A DNA stretch of 64,000 nt from Flavobacterium antarcticum DSM 19726 (GTDB taxonomy: Bacteria; Bacteroidota; Bacteroidia; Flavobacteriales; Flavobacteriaceae). The DNA is taken from the NCBI RefSeq assembly GCF_000419685.1, contig NZ_ATTM01000002.1, forward strand, positions 62,001 to 126,000, written 5' to 3'. The position numbers were made by a program, and so were the translations under genes. The first letter of the stretch is position 1. Each line of letters begins with the position of its first letter. The notes beneath the pieces are model-generated. The model saw only the letters and a program-made list of their open reading frames with translations, searched no databases and was not told the DNA's origin. This document shows, one piece after another, positions 55,005 to 62,384 of the stretch.

Positions 55005-56618
55005 ATGTATAACAAAGGCTTATTTGCAGATTGGGTTTCCAAGCCGTTAATGATGGTTTTACTTCTTGTATTTCTACTGCCAATATTGGTAGTGAGCGGA
55101 ATTTATACAGGAAACCTGAGCTACATGGTAAGTAGTTTAGGTTCTCATAACGAATGGTTGGTTTTTGCTAATTATGCAGGTGTTGTGGGAATGGGTGTCA
55201 GCTTGCCAATTATATTTAGATATAAATTGCGATTTCATACTAAATATTTAATGGTGCGAACATTACTTTTTTTGGCTTTAGCCAATTTTATGATCGGTAC
55301 CACAGATAGCAACATCGTTATTGTATCAAGTGCTTTTTTCATTGGATTTTTGAAGATGTTTGCGCTAATTGAATTTATCATGCCTGCAATGTTAATCATC
55401 AGTCCAGATGGAAATCGTCCGCTATTTTACGCCATCTTTTATCCGTCTGCGATTGTTTTTCCGCAATTAGCAGGTTATTTAATGACACGGATCGGTTTTA
55501 GTACGTATTGGGAAAACGCAAATTTTCTAATTGCAGTGATAATGCTTTTTCTTGCGGCATTAGCGATTGTGTTTATGCATAATAAACGCTATGACAAAAA
55601 ACTTTCTAGAAAAGGAATAGACTGGACTGGAATGTTTTTATTCACATCGGTATTTTTAGCATTAGCTTATGTTATTTCATTTGCAAAGCAGCAAAATTAT
55701 TTTAGGTCAGATAACATAATACTTGCTTTAGCCATTATATTCTTTGGAAGCATTTTATATTTAATAAATCAGAAGCTAAAAGATGAACCTTTTATTGATT
55801 TTAGTTTTTTTAAAAATTACAGTGTCATTCATGGAAGTATGATGCTTTTGATGCTGGGTTTTTTCTTGGCGGGAAGTTCTTTACAAAGTAAGATAACCAT
55901 TGGAATTTTGGATTTTGATTCTGTGATGGATAACTCATTTAACCTTTGGATGATTCCCGGATTATTACTTGCTATTGGATTTAGTATGGTGTGGCTAGTT
56001 AGGGGAAAATCCTTAAAAATCTATATTCTTGCAGGATTCTCAGCATTTATATTTTATTACATTTTTATGTATTTCTTGGTTTCACCAGGTTTAAGTTACG
56101 ACCAACTTATAATCCCAAATATAATTCGTGGTTTTGGGATGGCCGTTTTATTCATCGGAATTTGGCTTTATGCGCTAGGTAATTTACCGCCACAATCGAT
56201 GCTTGGTGCAGCTGCAGTATTGATTATTGTGCGAACGATGATTGGGCCAGGAATGTGGAGTTTAGCATTTAATTATATTGATGGAATTTGGCAATTAGAA
56301 GCATTAACTAATATGGCTGGAAAGATTGATGCTTCGGCTTATTCGCGTCAACAAGCCATGAGTTTGTTTCGAACCATTAACCTTGATGCGTTGATGATTT
56401 CAACAAAAAGAATTTACGGTATGCTTGTCTTAGTAGGTTTTGCAGTCTTAGTATATGTCTCTTTCCTAAATCTAGATGGTTTAAGTAAAAGACGATTAGT
56501 GATTCTAAAAAAACGATTACGAGGACAATCGGTTGAGGGTTATTTGAGAGAAGTTGAAATTGATAATGAAGAAGTAATTGCAGAGGAAATAAAATCGGCA
56601 AGTGCCGTGGCGGTTTAA
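55005..56618 (+). CDS. MFS drug-efflux permease, EmrB/DHA2-like
   Basis: 537-aa protein with about 14 membrane segments, the number seen in the DHA2 (EmrB) group, and a charged ~45-residue C-terminal tail. Canonical DHA2 motifs are only weakly kept, so the substrate range could differ. With the adjacent HlyD and TolC genes it should make a proton-driven three-part pump across both membranes. Substrates unknown. Confidence 0.88.
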   Translation: MYNKGLFADWVSKPLMMVLLLVFLLPILVVSGIYTGNLSYMVSSLGSHNEWLVFANYAGVVGMGVSLPIIFRYKLRFHTKYLMVRTLLFLALANFMIGTTDSNIVIVSSAFFIGFLKMFALIEFIMPAMLIISPDGNRPLFYAIFYPSAIVFPQLAGYLMTRIGFSTYWENANFLIAVIMLFLAALAIVFMHNKRYDKKLSRKGIDWTGMFLFTSVFLALAYVISFAKQQNYFRSDNIILALAIIFFGSILYLINQKLKDEPFIDFSFFKNYSVIHGSMMLLMLGFFLAGSSLQSKITIGILDFDSVMDNSFNLWMIPGLLLAIGFSMVWLVRGKSLKIYILAGFSAFIFYYIFMYFLVSPGLSYDQLIIPNIIRGFGMAVLFIGIWLYALGNLPPQSMLGAAAVLIIVRTMIGPGMWSLAFNYIDGIWQLEALTNMAGKIDASAYSRQQAMSLFRTINLDALMISTKRIYGMLVLVGFAVLVYVSFLNLDGLSKRRLVILKKRLRGQSVEGYLREVEIDNEEVIAEEIKSASAVAV

Positions 56619-56654
56619 CAATGAAAAGCGAATAACGCTATTTTAAAAAAAAAG

Positions 56655-56670
56655 ACTTGTGTAGACAAGT
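56655..56670 (+). promoter_or_regulatory. Small inverted repeat before regulator B
   Basis: ACTTGT-GTAG-ACAAGT lies 7 nt upstream of the regulator B start codon, in the MFS-regulator gap. It could be a protein site or an RNA hairpin that limits translation. Confidence 0.4.
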
Positions 56671-56677
56671 AAAAAAT

Positions 56678-57157
56678 ATGGAAAAATTATCTAACGAAAA
56701 CATTTTATTAATTGAAGATATAGGTTTGGCGCTGGAAGAGCGTGCTGATTTATCACCACTTTCTGCCCGAATATATTCTACATTGATATTGTCATCTGAT
56801 GAGGGTTTAACTTTTGAAGACATTGTTACGATGCATCATGCAAGTAAAAGTTCCGTTTCTAATAATTTGAATGTGCTTATAAAATTAAAATACATTGAAT
56901 ATTATACGAAAACAGGTCAACGGAAAAGATTTTACAGAGCTTCAAGATTTTACGTGAAATCTGCTATGGAAAAATACAATCAAATGTTTGAAAAAGAAAT
57001 TGAAGTACTCGAAAAGATAAATAGTTTCAATAAGATAAATAATCCTGAACGATTTGAAAGTGAAAGGTATATGGGTACAATTTATCAAAAACACTTGATT
57101 GATACTACAGAAGAATTTAGAAGAAAAATTAGAGAAATAAGCGTGTTAGATAATTAA
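56678..57157 (+). CDS. GbsR/MarR-family transcriptional regulator B
   Basis: 159 aa from ATG at 56678 (a TTG at 56657 falls inside the inverted repeat and is rejected). It has the same fold and motifs as regulator A: L-S-P-L-S-A-R-I-Y, L-I-L-S-S-D-E-G-L-T-F-E, S-K-S-S-V-S-N-N-L-N-V-L and wing K-T-G-Q-R-K-R-F. As the last gene of the efflux operon it would be made with the pump and could feed back on it. The two regulators may compete for, or form heterodimers at, the same palindromes (inference). Confidence 0.88.
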   Translation: MEKLSNENILLIEDIGLALEERADLSPLSARIYSTLILSSDEGLTFEDIVTMHHASKSSVSNNLNVLIKLKYIEYYTKTGQRKRFYRASRFYVKSAMEKYNQMFEKEIEVLEKINSFNKINNPERFESERYMGTIYQKHLIDTTEEFRRKIREISVLDN

Positions 57158-57233
57158 ACTAATAGCGGAGAAATCTATTTTAAGTATTTTAATTGAAAAT
57201 GAAAAAATTGAACTTTTAATAATCATATATCTT

Positions 57234-58307
57234 TTAATAAGTAAAGTAATAACCTGTTTTAGTTGTAGAATTTACAAAGACATAGTTCTTATTTCTATCT
57301 GAAGGTTTAAACTCAATTATTTTAGGTTCATCAATTGAGTTTGGACTAAATCTTGGCGGATAAATTTCTGTAATAGGAAGTGATTCTGTTTTTGAAGAGG
57401 GGAAAGGAGTAGTGGTTAATTTATAATTTGCAGTGCATAAATAACCTTCCACATTTTGTGCTTCAAAAAGCCCACTGGCGAAACTTGGTTCAAAAATTAT
57501 AAAACGTATTATCGAATCGCTCTCTATTTTAAAATCCTTGGTGTTTTTGGGATAATAAAAATCAGTGATGTTGTAGGCAAAATTTCCACCCCAAAGGACA
57601 CTTCCAATTTTTTCCTCTGATTTATAAGTAAGTTTCGTTTTTGGAAGCGGAATATATTTATCTTCTTTTAAAATATAAATTCCCGACTTATTACTGTTTT
57701 TTACTAACGTAATATTTTGTTTATCTTTTTCGTAATAAGGCAGCTGGATTGCAACTTTTCTAAATCCTTCTTTCTCAATTGAAATTTGATTGTCAAATAT
57801 TTTAAAATTAAAATTACCTTCGTCGTTCATGCTATACGATTCAATAGTAGAATCTTTTAAAGTCACACTAACATCTTTTAAAGGTTGCCCAAAAGAATTT
57901 AGTACGGTTCCATATAACTTTAAATCGATGAATTTTGGATCTGTATTTAATGAAACATCATTGTAGTTAGCAGAAGAATTGCTTGTTTTATTTAAAGTAA
58001 TCCTTTTAAAATCATAAAAGGCATCTTCTGAAAAATTATCGATTTTAGCAGATAAAGTTTGATATCCTTCTTTCTCAAATTTAATAAACAAAGTTCTAGG
58101 TTGATTGATTACAAAAGCACCTACAGCATCTGTTTTTACAGTTATCAAAGAGTTGCGATAGGAAATTGAAACATCATTAAGCGGAATTCCTGATTCGTCC
58201 ACTACGGAACCTGTAACTCCGCTTTCTTCTTTATCGTTTGATGTGCATGATGACAGAGATATAATGCTAAGCAAAATAAATATTGTTATAATTATTTTCT
58301 TTGTCAT
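57234..58307 (-). CDS. Lipoprotein with carboxypeptidase-regulatory-like domains
   Basis: 357-aa lipoprotein, lipobox S-L-S-S-C (Cys21). Two beta-sandwich domains of the carboxypeptidase D regulatory type (about 30-112, V-T-G-S-V-V-D-E-S-G-I-P-L; and 128-205, L-Y-G-T-V-L-N-S-F-G-Q-P-L) are followed by ~150 residues with no recognised family. It is convergent with regulator B and next to the IS element. It probably sits on the outer membrane; function unknown. Confidence 0.75.
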   Translation of the reverse strand: MTKKIIITIFILLSIISLSSCTSNDKEESGVTGSVVDESGIPLNDVSISYRNSLITVKTDAVGAFVINQPRTLFIKFEKEGYQTLSAKIDNFSEDAFYDFKRITLNKTSNSSANYNDVSLNTDPKFIDLKLYGTVLNSFGQPLKDVSVTLKDSTIESYSMNDEGNFNFKIFDNQISIEKEGFRKVAIQLPYYEKDKQNITLVKNSNKSGIYILKEDKYIPLPKTKLTYKSEEKIGSVLWGGNFAYNITDFYYPKNTKDFKIESDSIIRFIIFEPSFASGLFEAQNVEGYLCTANYKLTTTPFPSSKTESLPITEIYPPRFSPNSIDEPKIIEFKPSDRNKNYVFVNSTTKTGYYFTY

Positions 58308-58330
58308 TTAGTGTTAGATTTTTAAGGTGT

Positions 58331-58401
58331 GATTACGTCAGTTGCGAAGTTCGGAACGAATTATTTTCTATTAAAGATAAAAATTCTTGCGAAACGTAAT
58401 C
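58331..58401. repeat. Inverted repeat near the IS91-like element
   Basis: GATTACGT (58331-58338) and ACGTAATC (58394-58401) are perfect 8-bp arms. The inner sides carry a direct repeat TTGCGAA. The 11-mer TTACGTCAGTT at 58333 occurs again near 61494, beyond the other side of the accessory region. Confidence 0.4.
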
Positions 58402-58620
58402 TTGAATTAACCACAAAATTCGCAATTGCGAGAAACAGCTGTTGAACTAAACCTTCGGTAGCGTGTAACCTGAAAATGTTAGTCCTTTGTAAAACTAATT
58501 AAAAATTAATTACAATGACAAAAAAAAGCAGATGAGTTAGTTGGATCCAACACAATTCTGAGTCGAGCCGTTGCTCAAGTTCCTGAATTTGAAGAATTAC
58601 TCCACCGATTTAAACGAGCG

Positions 58621-59472
58621 ATGTCCATTTTAGGCAGGAGCGAAAGTACCTACAGGAATTATGCCCAACATGTAGCGGCAATAGCATTACACTTTGGAAA
58701 AATTCCAACCGAATTGGATGTAGAGCAAGTCCAAGAATACTTGTATATGCTCCAAAAGCGTTCCAAAACGCCTTCACAAACGTATTTTAAACATACCGTT
58801 TACGGACTTCGATTTATGCTCAAGTCCGAAGGATTGCCGTATGAATTTCTGCATTTACCTTCCATTAAACACGAGAAAAAACTACCAACGGTTCTCAGTA
58901 AAGAAGAAGTTTGGCGACTTCTTAAAAGCTGTCAATTGCTTAAACACAAAGTCCTTATCGGACTTTTGTATGGTTGTGGTTTGCGTTGTGGAGAAGTTCG
59001 TGCAATTCGTTTGCAGGACTTGGATTTTGATCGTTTACAACTCAAAGTAGTGCAAGGAAAAGGCAAGAAAGACCGTTATGTGCCACTTTCAAAACACTTA
59101 ATTCGGGGTCTAAAAATCTACATTGACGCCGAAAAACCCAAAACGTATTTGTTCAATGGCCAACCTGTTGGCCGAGCTGGAGGCGACTTTGACTCTCGAT
59201 ATTCTGCAAGAGGCGTTCAATGGGCGGTAAAGCAAGCCTGCAAAGCCGCTGGAATCGCTAAAGATGTTTGTGTACACACGATTCGCCATACGTTTGCCAC
59301 GCATTTACTCGAAGATGGACTCGATATTATCAGTTTAAAAAATCTCTTGGGACACGAGGATATTGAAACTACGATGCTGTATTTGCAAATTGCTCAACTC
59401 GACACCCAGAAAGCATTTAGTCCGCTAGATACTTTGTTTGATCAATGCGGTTCCAATGGAAACGAGCATTGA
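58621..59472 (+). CDS. Tyrosine recombinase of the IS91-like element, 5' end frameshifted
   Basis: 283 aa from the first in-frame ATG. All catalytic residues are present: Arg in G-L-R-C-G-E-V-R, Lys in G-K-G-K-K-D-R, H-T-I-R-H-T-F, His in L-G-H-E-D-I and Tyr in M-L-Y-L. The frame stays open upstream to 58519 with protein-like sequence (A-D-E-L-V-G-S...F-E-E-L-L-H-R-F). An ATG at 58515 would supply the true start (M-T-K-K) if one A were lost from the A8 run at 58520-58527. So either the gene is a frameshift mutant, or slippage at A8 makes the full product. The present ATG would cut into the N-terminal SAM-like DNA-binding domain. Confidence 0.82.
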   Translation: MSILGRSESTYRNYAQHVAAIALHFGKIPTELDVEQVQEYLYMLQKRSKTPSQTYFKHTVYGLRFMLKSEGLPYEFLHLPSIKHEKKLPTVLSKEEVWRLLKSCQLLKHKVLIGLLYGCGLRCGEVRAIRLQDLDFDRLQLKVVQGKGKKDRYVPLSKHLIRGLKIYIDAEKPKTYLFNGQPVGRAGGDFDSRYSARGVQWAVKQACKAAGIAKDVCVHTIRHTFATHLLEDGLDIISLKNLLGHEDIETTMLYLQIAQLDTQKAFSPLDTLFDQCGSNGNEH

Positions 59473-60586
59473 GCGAAGTCGAAATGAGGTAGCCCATGTA
59501 CTTGAGAAACTTGGTAAGAATGTAGAAAATCTAGGACTCAACACGTGGCAATTGCGGACTTTATCCGCCATAAAAAGATGCAGAACCGTGGCTTTAGGCG
59601 GTCACATTGACGCTTGTAACGATTGCGGAAATATCTCCATCAGTTATAACTCGTGCCGCAACCGTCATTGCCCCAAATGCCAAGGCAAAAACCGAGACGA
59701 TTGGATACAAGCTCGAACCACTGAACTATTGCCAGTACCGTACTTCCACGTTGTTTTTACACTTCCCGATAGCATTAATTCTTTAGCGATTCACAATCCA
59801 AAATTGGTGTACGACTTGCTATTTGAATCGGCCTGGGAAACCCTGAAAACCTTTGGTAAAAACAAAGGCGTTCAAAGCGGAATGATTGCCGTTTTGCACA
59901 CGTGGGGTCAGAATTTAAGTCTGCATCCGCACTTGCATTGCATTGTTCCAGGCGGTGGCGTGGACAAAAATGGCAAGTGGCAAAACATCCGAAGCGATGG
60001 CAATTTTTTGTTTCCCGTAAGGGCTTTGTCCAAAGTTTTTAGGGCGAAATATTGTGAGAAACTGAAAGAGAAGAGTCCGCTGGACTATGTAAAACTACAA
60101 CAGCAACTTTGGCAAAAACAATGGGTGGTTTTTGCCAAAAAGCCTTTTGGAAATGCGCATTCTGTGGTGGAATACTTGGGAAGATATACTCATAAAATAG
60201 CTATAAGCAACAACCGAATCCAAAACATTGACAATGAAAACGTAACATTTAAGTACAAAGATTACAAGCAAAACGAGACTAAAAAGCACATGACGCTCTC
60301 ACATGGAGAATTTATCCGTCGTTTTGCGTTGCATATTTTGCCCAAACGCTTTGTAAAAATAAGGCATTACGGTTTTTTGAGCAGTACTTGGAAACGCCAA
60401 AAGTTGAAAGATTTACAACGCAAACTCAAAATTCAATTAGTAGCCAAACCCAATAAAGAACCTACAATCAGAAAGTGTCAATGTTGCAAAACAGGCAATC
60501 TGCATACGATATTGGCTTTTGACACGAGAGGTCCACCGACTTGGTATCTTGGCGTTAGCCAAAAGGCAAAGTCCCATCAAAGTTAA
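59456..60586 (+). CDS. IS91-family HUH transposase
   Basis: 376 aa from M-E-T-S-I (ATG 59456; overlaps the recombinase gene by 17 nt). An N-terminal zinc-finger region (C-N-D-C-G, then C-R-N-R-H-C-P-K-C-Q, about 45-75) precedes the Rep-like nuclease with H-P-H-L-H-C-I (HUH, about 160) and the catalytic Tyr region Y-L-G-R-Y-T-H (about 240). The C-terminus has K-C-Q-C-C. The gene is complete and looks functional. Confidence 0.93.
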   Translation: METSIERSRNEVAHVLEKLGKNVENLGLNTWQLRTLSAIKRCRTVALGGHIDACNDCGNISISYNSCRNRHCPKCQGKNRDDWIQARTTELLPVPYFHVVFTLPDSINSLAIHNPKLVYDLLFESAWETLKTFGKNKGVQSGMIAVLHTWGQNLSLHPHLHCIVPGGGVDKNGKWQNIRSDGNFLFPVRALSKVFRAKYCEKLKEKSPLDYVKLQQQLWQKQWVVFAKKPFGNAHSVVEYLGRYTHKIAISNNRIQNIDNENVTFKYKDYKQNETKKHMTLSHGEFIRRFALHILPKRFVKIRHYGFLSSTWKRQKLKDLQRKLKIQLVAKPNKEPTIRKCQCCKTGNLHTILAFDTRGPPTWYLGVSQKAKSHQS

Positions 60587-60677
60587 CTTGGAATGGGTAA
60601 GGGCATTTGTGTGCAATCCCGAGACTTCGGGAAAGGTAAACACTAAAAAATGAACCAGATTTTACTGCATAAAAAAA

Positions 60678-60694
60678 GAGGATAATTAATCCTC
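60678..60694 (-). terminator. Minus-strand terminator
   Basis: GAGGAT/ATCCTC arms with a 5-nt loop and, on the minus strand, a T7 tail. It ends minus-strand transcription that comes from 60.8-61.4 kb. Confidence 0.7.
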
Positions 60695-60775
60695 GTAATA
60701 TTCTTCAAAACGCTTTACGATAACTCCATAAGTGTTGACGGTATGTAATCGGTTCCGTTCAACACAGGCTTCATT
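60686..60775 (-). pseudogene. Possible truncated coding tail upstream of the terminator
   Basis: On the minus strand, 29 codons with protein-like composition (N-E-A-C-V-E-R-N...V-K-R-F-E-E-Y-Y-E-D) end in TAA within the terminator stem. There is no start codon and no recognised family. It could be the 3' end of a lost gene. Confidence 0.3.
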
Positions 60776-60802
60776 GTTCGTTCTCCGAACGCAACGAAGC
60801 CT
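60766..60802. repeat. Bulged hairpin (attC-like shape)
   Basis: AGGCTTC pairs with GAAGCCT, then TTG/CAA and GTTC/GAAC with extrahelical bases between. Bulged imperfect stems of this type occur in integron attC sites and in IS91 termini; neither is proven here. Confidence 0.4.
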
Positions 60803-60808
60803 TTGCTG

Positions 60809-61457
60809 TTACCTGACGTTTCTTTTCTAATTTCTGTACATTACTTTTTTCTCCACGTTCCACTTTTTAGTATTTTCTGCGTAAGAATATGTAATTCCTT
60901 CTTCGGTTAAACTATCTATTCTAACATATACATGCAAAGTTTTCTTTTCGCTGTCTATGTAATCTGGAAAGTAAGTCATTTCGGTTGACAAGTATGTATC
61001 AAGAATAAATTGTTGATTTTCAGATTGAATGTAAAAATTATAAAGTGGACCACCATTTCCACCTTCTTCACGTTTTATTGCAATATCTTCCTTTCCATCA
61101 AAATTAAAATCAGCAACAATCAAATCTCCAAAGTCATTTTCATTGGATTTTAAGAACATATTTGATAAATATAAATTATTGTTTTCACATGCTTTGAAAC
61201 TTTTTGATTTCAAAATAAATTCACTTTTAATATGTATTGTTTGGATTTTTATCTTTTTCCATTTATCAAATATTTTTATGATAATTTCAGCTTTACCCAA
61301 GTTATTTTGGTCTTTAGATTTAAGCAAAATATCAAAATCAAAAGTTTTTGATAGATGAAAGTCAATACAATTTTGAGCATTACCGAAATTAAAAATGCCA
61401 AATGCAATTAATGTAAATAAATGTTGTCTCATATCGTTTTTCGGAAATGTCAGGTAA
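60809..61457. repeat. Inverted repeat flanking a single exported-protein gene
   Basis: TTACCTGACGTTTC (60809-60822) and GAAATGTCAGGTAA (61444-61457) are 14-bp inverted repeats with one mismatch. They lie just beyond the stop and just before the start of the gene at 60827-61432, so the gene is enclosed like a cassette. Confidence 0.6.
60827..61432 (-). CDS. Exported protein with XAC2610/FG-GAP-like region
   Basis: 201 aa from ATG at 61432, which starts a signal peptide (about 1-20, ending F-G-N-A-Q). A longer frame to 61540 runs through repeat DNA and is rejected. The middle has V-A-D-F-N-F-D-G-K-E-D-I-A-I, a calcium-loop-like FG-GAP/XAC2610 motif, then G-G-N-G-G-P-L-Y-N-F-Y. It is lower in G+C than its neighbours and flanked by inverted repeats, which suggests it came in as a unit. 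Function unknown. Confidence 0.7.
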   Translation of the reverse strand: MRQHLFTLIAFGIFNFGNAQNCIDFHLSKTFDFDILLKSKDQNNLGKAEIIIKIFDKWKKIKIQTIHIKSEFILKSKSFKACENNNLYLSNMFLKSNENDFGDLIVADFNFDGKEDIAIKREEGGNGGPLYNFYIQSENQQFILDTYLSTEMTYFPDYIDSEKKTLHVYVRIDSLTEEGITYSYAENTKKWNVEKKVMYRN

Positions 61458-61468
61458 ATTACATATGT

Positions 61469-61528
61469 GCGAAACAAACTTGCGCAAACATGTCTTACGT
61501 CAGTTCTATATGCAGAGGTTTGTTTCGC
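61469..61528. repeat. Inverted repeat upstream of the cassette gene
   Basis: GCGAAACAAAC (61469-61479) and GTTTGTTTCGC (61518-61528) are perfect 11-bp arms around a 38-nt loop that contains TTACGTCAGTT. Confidence 0.55.
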
Positions 61529-61674
61529 TTTATATTTCAAAAATACGTTAATTTTTTTCTAACAGTAGTCAAGATTTTAAACATTTCGAAATAAATCAAT
61601 AAAAGTAATTATTTGAAATACTTATACTACAAAACTAAATTCCACAAGAATATTATTTCTAAAAAACAATCTCC

Positions 61675-61820
61675 AGCCTTAGAACTCATCTTGCGTGAAG
61701 GATGGAAGAGGAGCTCTTTATTGTCTCGTATTTTGGGACGAGACAATAAAAGCGGGAACGAACAGCCTGACCTGTTATGGTATCGTTCCTAAAAACGAGA
61801 CCAAAACAGGGCACGCCCCA
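61675..61820. repeat. Dispersed intergenic repeat, 'AGCCT...GCGTGAAGGAT' family
   Basis: A G+C-rich stretch with a 12-bp perfect hairpin at its centre (61718-61749) and ACAGCCTGACCTGTT after it. From memory this type recurs between genes in Flavobacterium. It occupies most of the gap before ybaB; the rest (61541-61674, 61821-61909) shows nothing else. Confidence 0.55.
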
Positions 61821-61909
61821 GAAAATAAATTATGAGTTATGAATTTATAACTACTCTAAATCTGTGTTTTAAGAAATTAAGACGATTACTAAATCCGAAG
61901 TTGGAAATA

Positions 61910-61950
61910 TAAAAAAAACCTTTATCAAAGTTTTAAGCTTTGACAAAGGT
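61910..61950 (-). terminator. Terminator after ybaB
   Basis: 13-bp stem with one mismatch; on the minus strand it is followed by T8. Confidence 0.8.
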
Positions 61951-61990
61951 CTATGATGATAAAATCATAACTCTTAAATCATAATTCTCA

Positions 61991-62314
61991 CTACTTAAAC
62001 ATATCCATACCAGGGATTTCCGGCATGCCATCTTTTGCTGCTGCACCTAATTCTGCTTCGTTAATTGCGGTTGCTTTTTCGATTGCTTTGTTCATAACTA
62101 ATACAAAGTAGTCTTCTAATTGCTCTTTGTCTTCCAATAAACTATCATCAATACTTACTGATTTAATAGCGCGATTTGCAGTGATGGTAACTTTAAAAAG
62201 CCCGTCGCTACTTTGCTCGTCAATCAATACAGTATCTAATCTTTGCTTTGTTTCTTCTACTTTTTTCTGAGCTTCTTGCAGTTTGCCCATCATTCCCATT
62301 AAGTCTCCAAACAT
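61991..62314 (-). CDS. YbaB/EbfC family nucleoid-associated protein
   Basis: 107-aa small DNA-binding protein. An N-terminal helix ([13 protein letters not shown]) is followed by the beta-sheet with T-I-T-A-N and a second helix ending A-I-E-K-A. Length is usual. In many bacteria ybaB is linked with dnaX and recR; here it stands alone, divergent from the S9 peptidase. Confidence 0.92.
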   Translation of the reverse strand: MFGDLMGMMGKLQEAQKKVEETKQRLDTVLIDEQSSDGLFKVTITANRAIKSVSIDDSLLEDKEQLEDYFVLVMNKAIEKATAINEAELGAAAKDGMPEIPGMDMFK

Positions 62315-62384
62315 TGTTTATAATTTTAAAGTTTATATGAGTACAAATTTATTAAATTGCATCGTTATAACATATTTTAATTTT

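Larger units (their letters stand above)
58515..60640 (+). mobile_element. IS91-family element with tyrosine recombinase
   Basis: Two overlapping genes, a tyrosine recombinase and an HUH single-strand transposase, form a mobile unit. Limits are approximate: IS91 elements have no terminal inverted repeats and make no target duplication. A 6-bp hairpin TCCCGA-GACT-TCGGGA at 60617-60632 is a candidate terminal palindrome downstream of the transposase. IS91-type elements move by rolling-circle replication, from GAAC/CAAG-type sites (family knowledge). Confidence 0.8.

Noticed and set aside
61433-61540. N-terminal extension of the XAC2610-like protein
   Set aside because: It covers an 11-bp inverted repeat and disrupts the signal peptide that starts at 61432.
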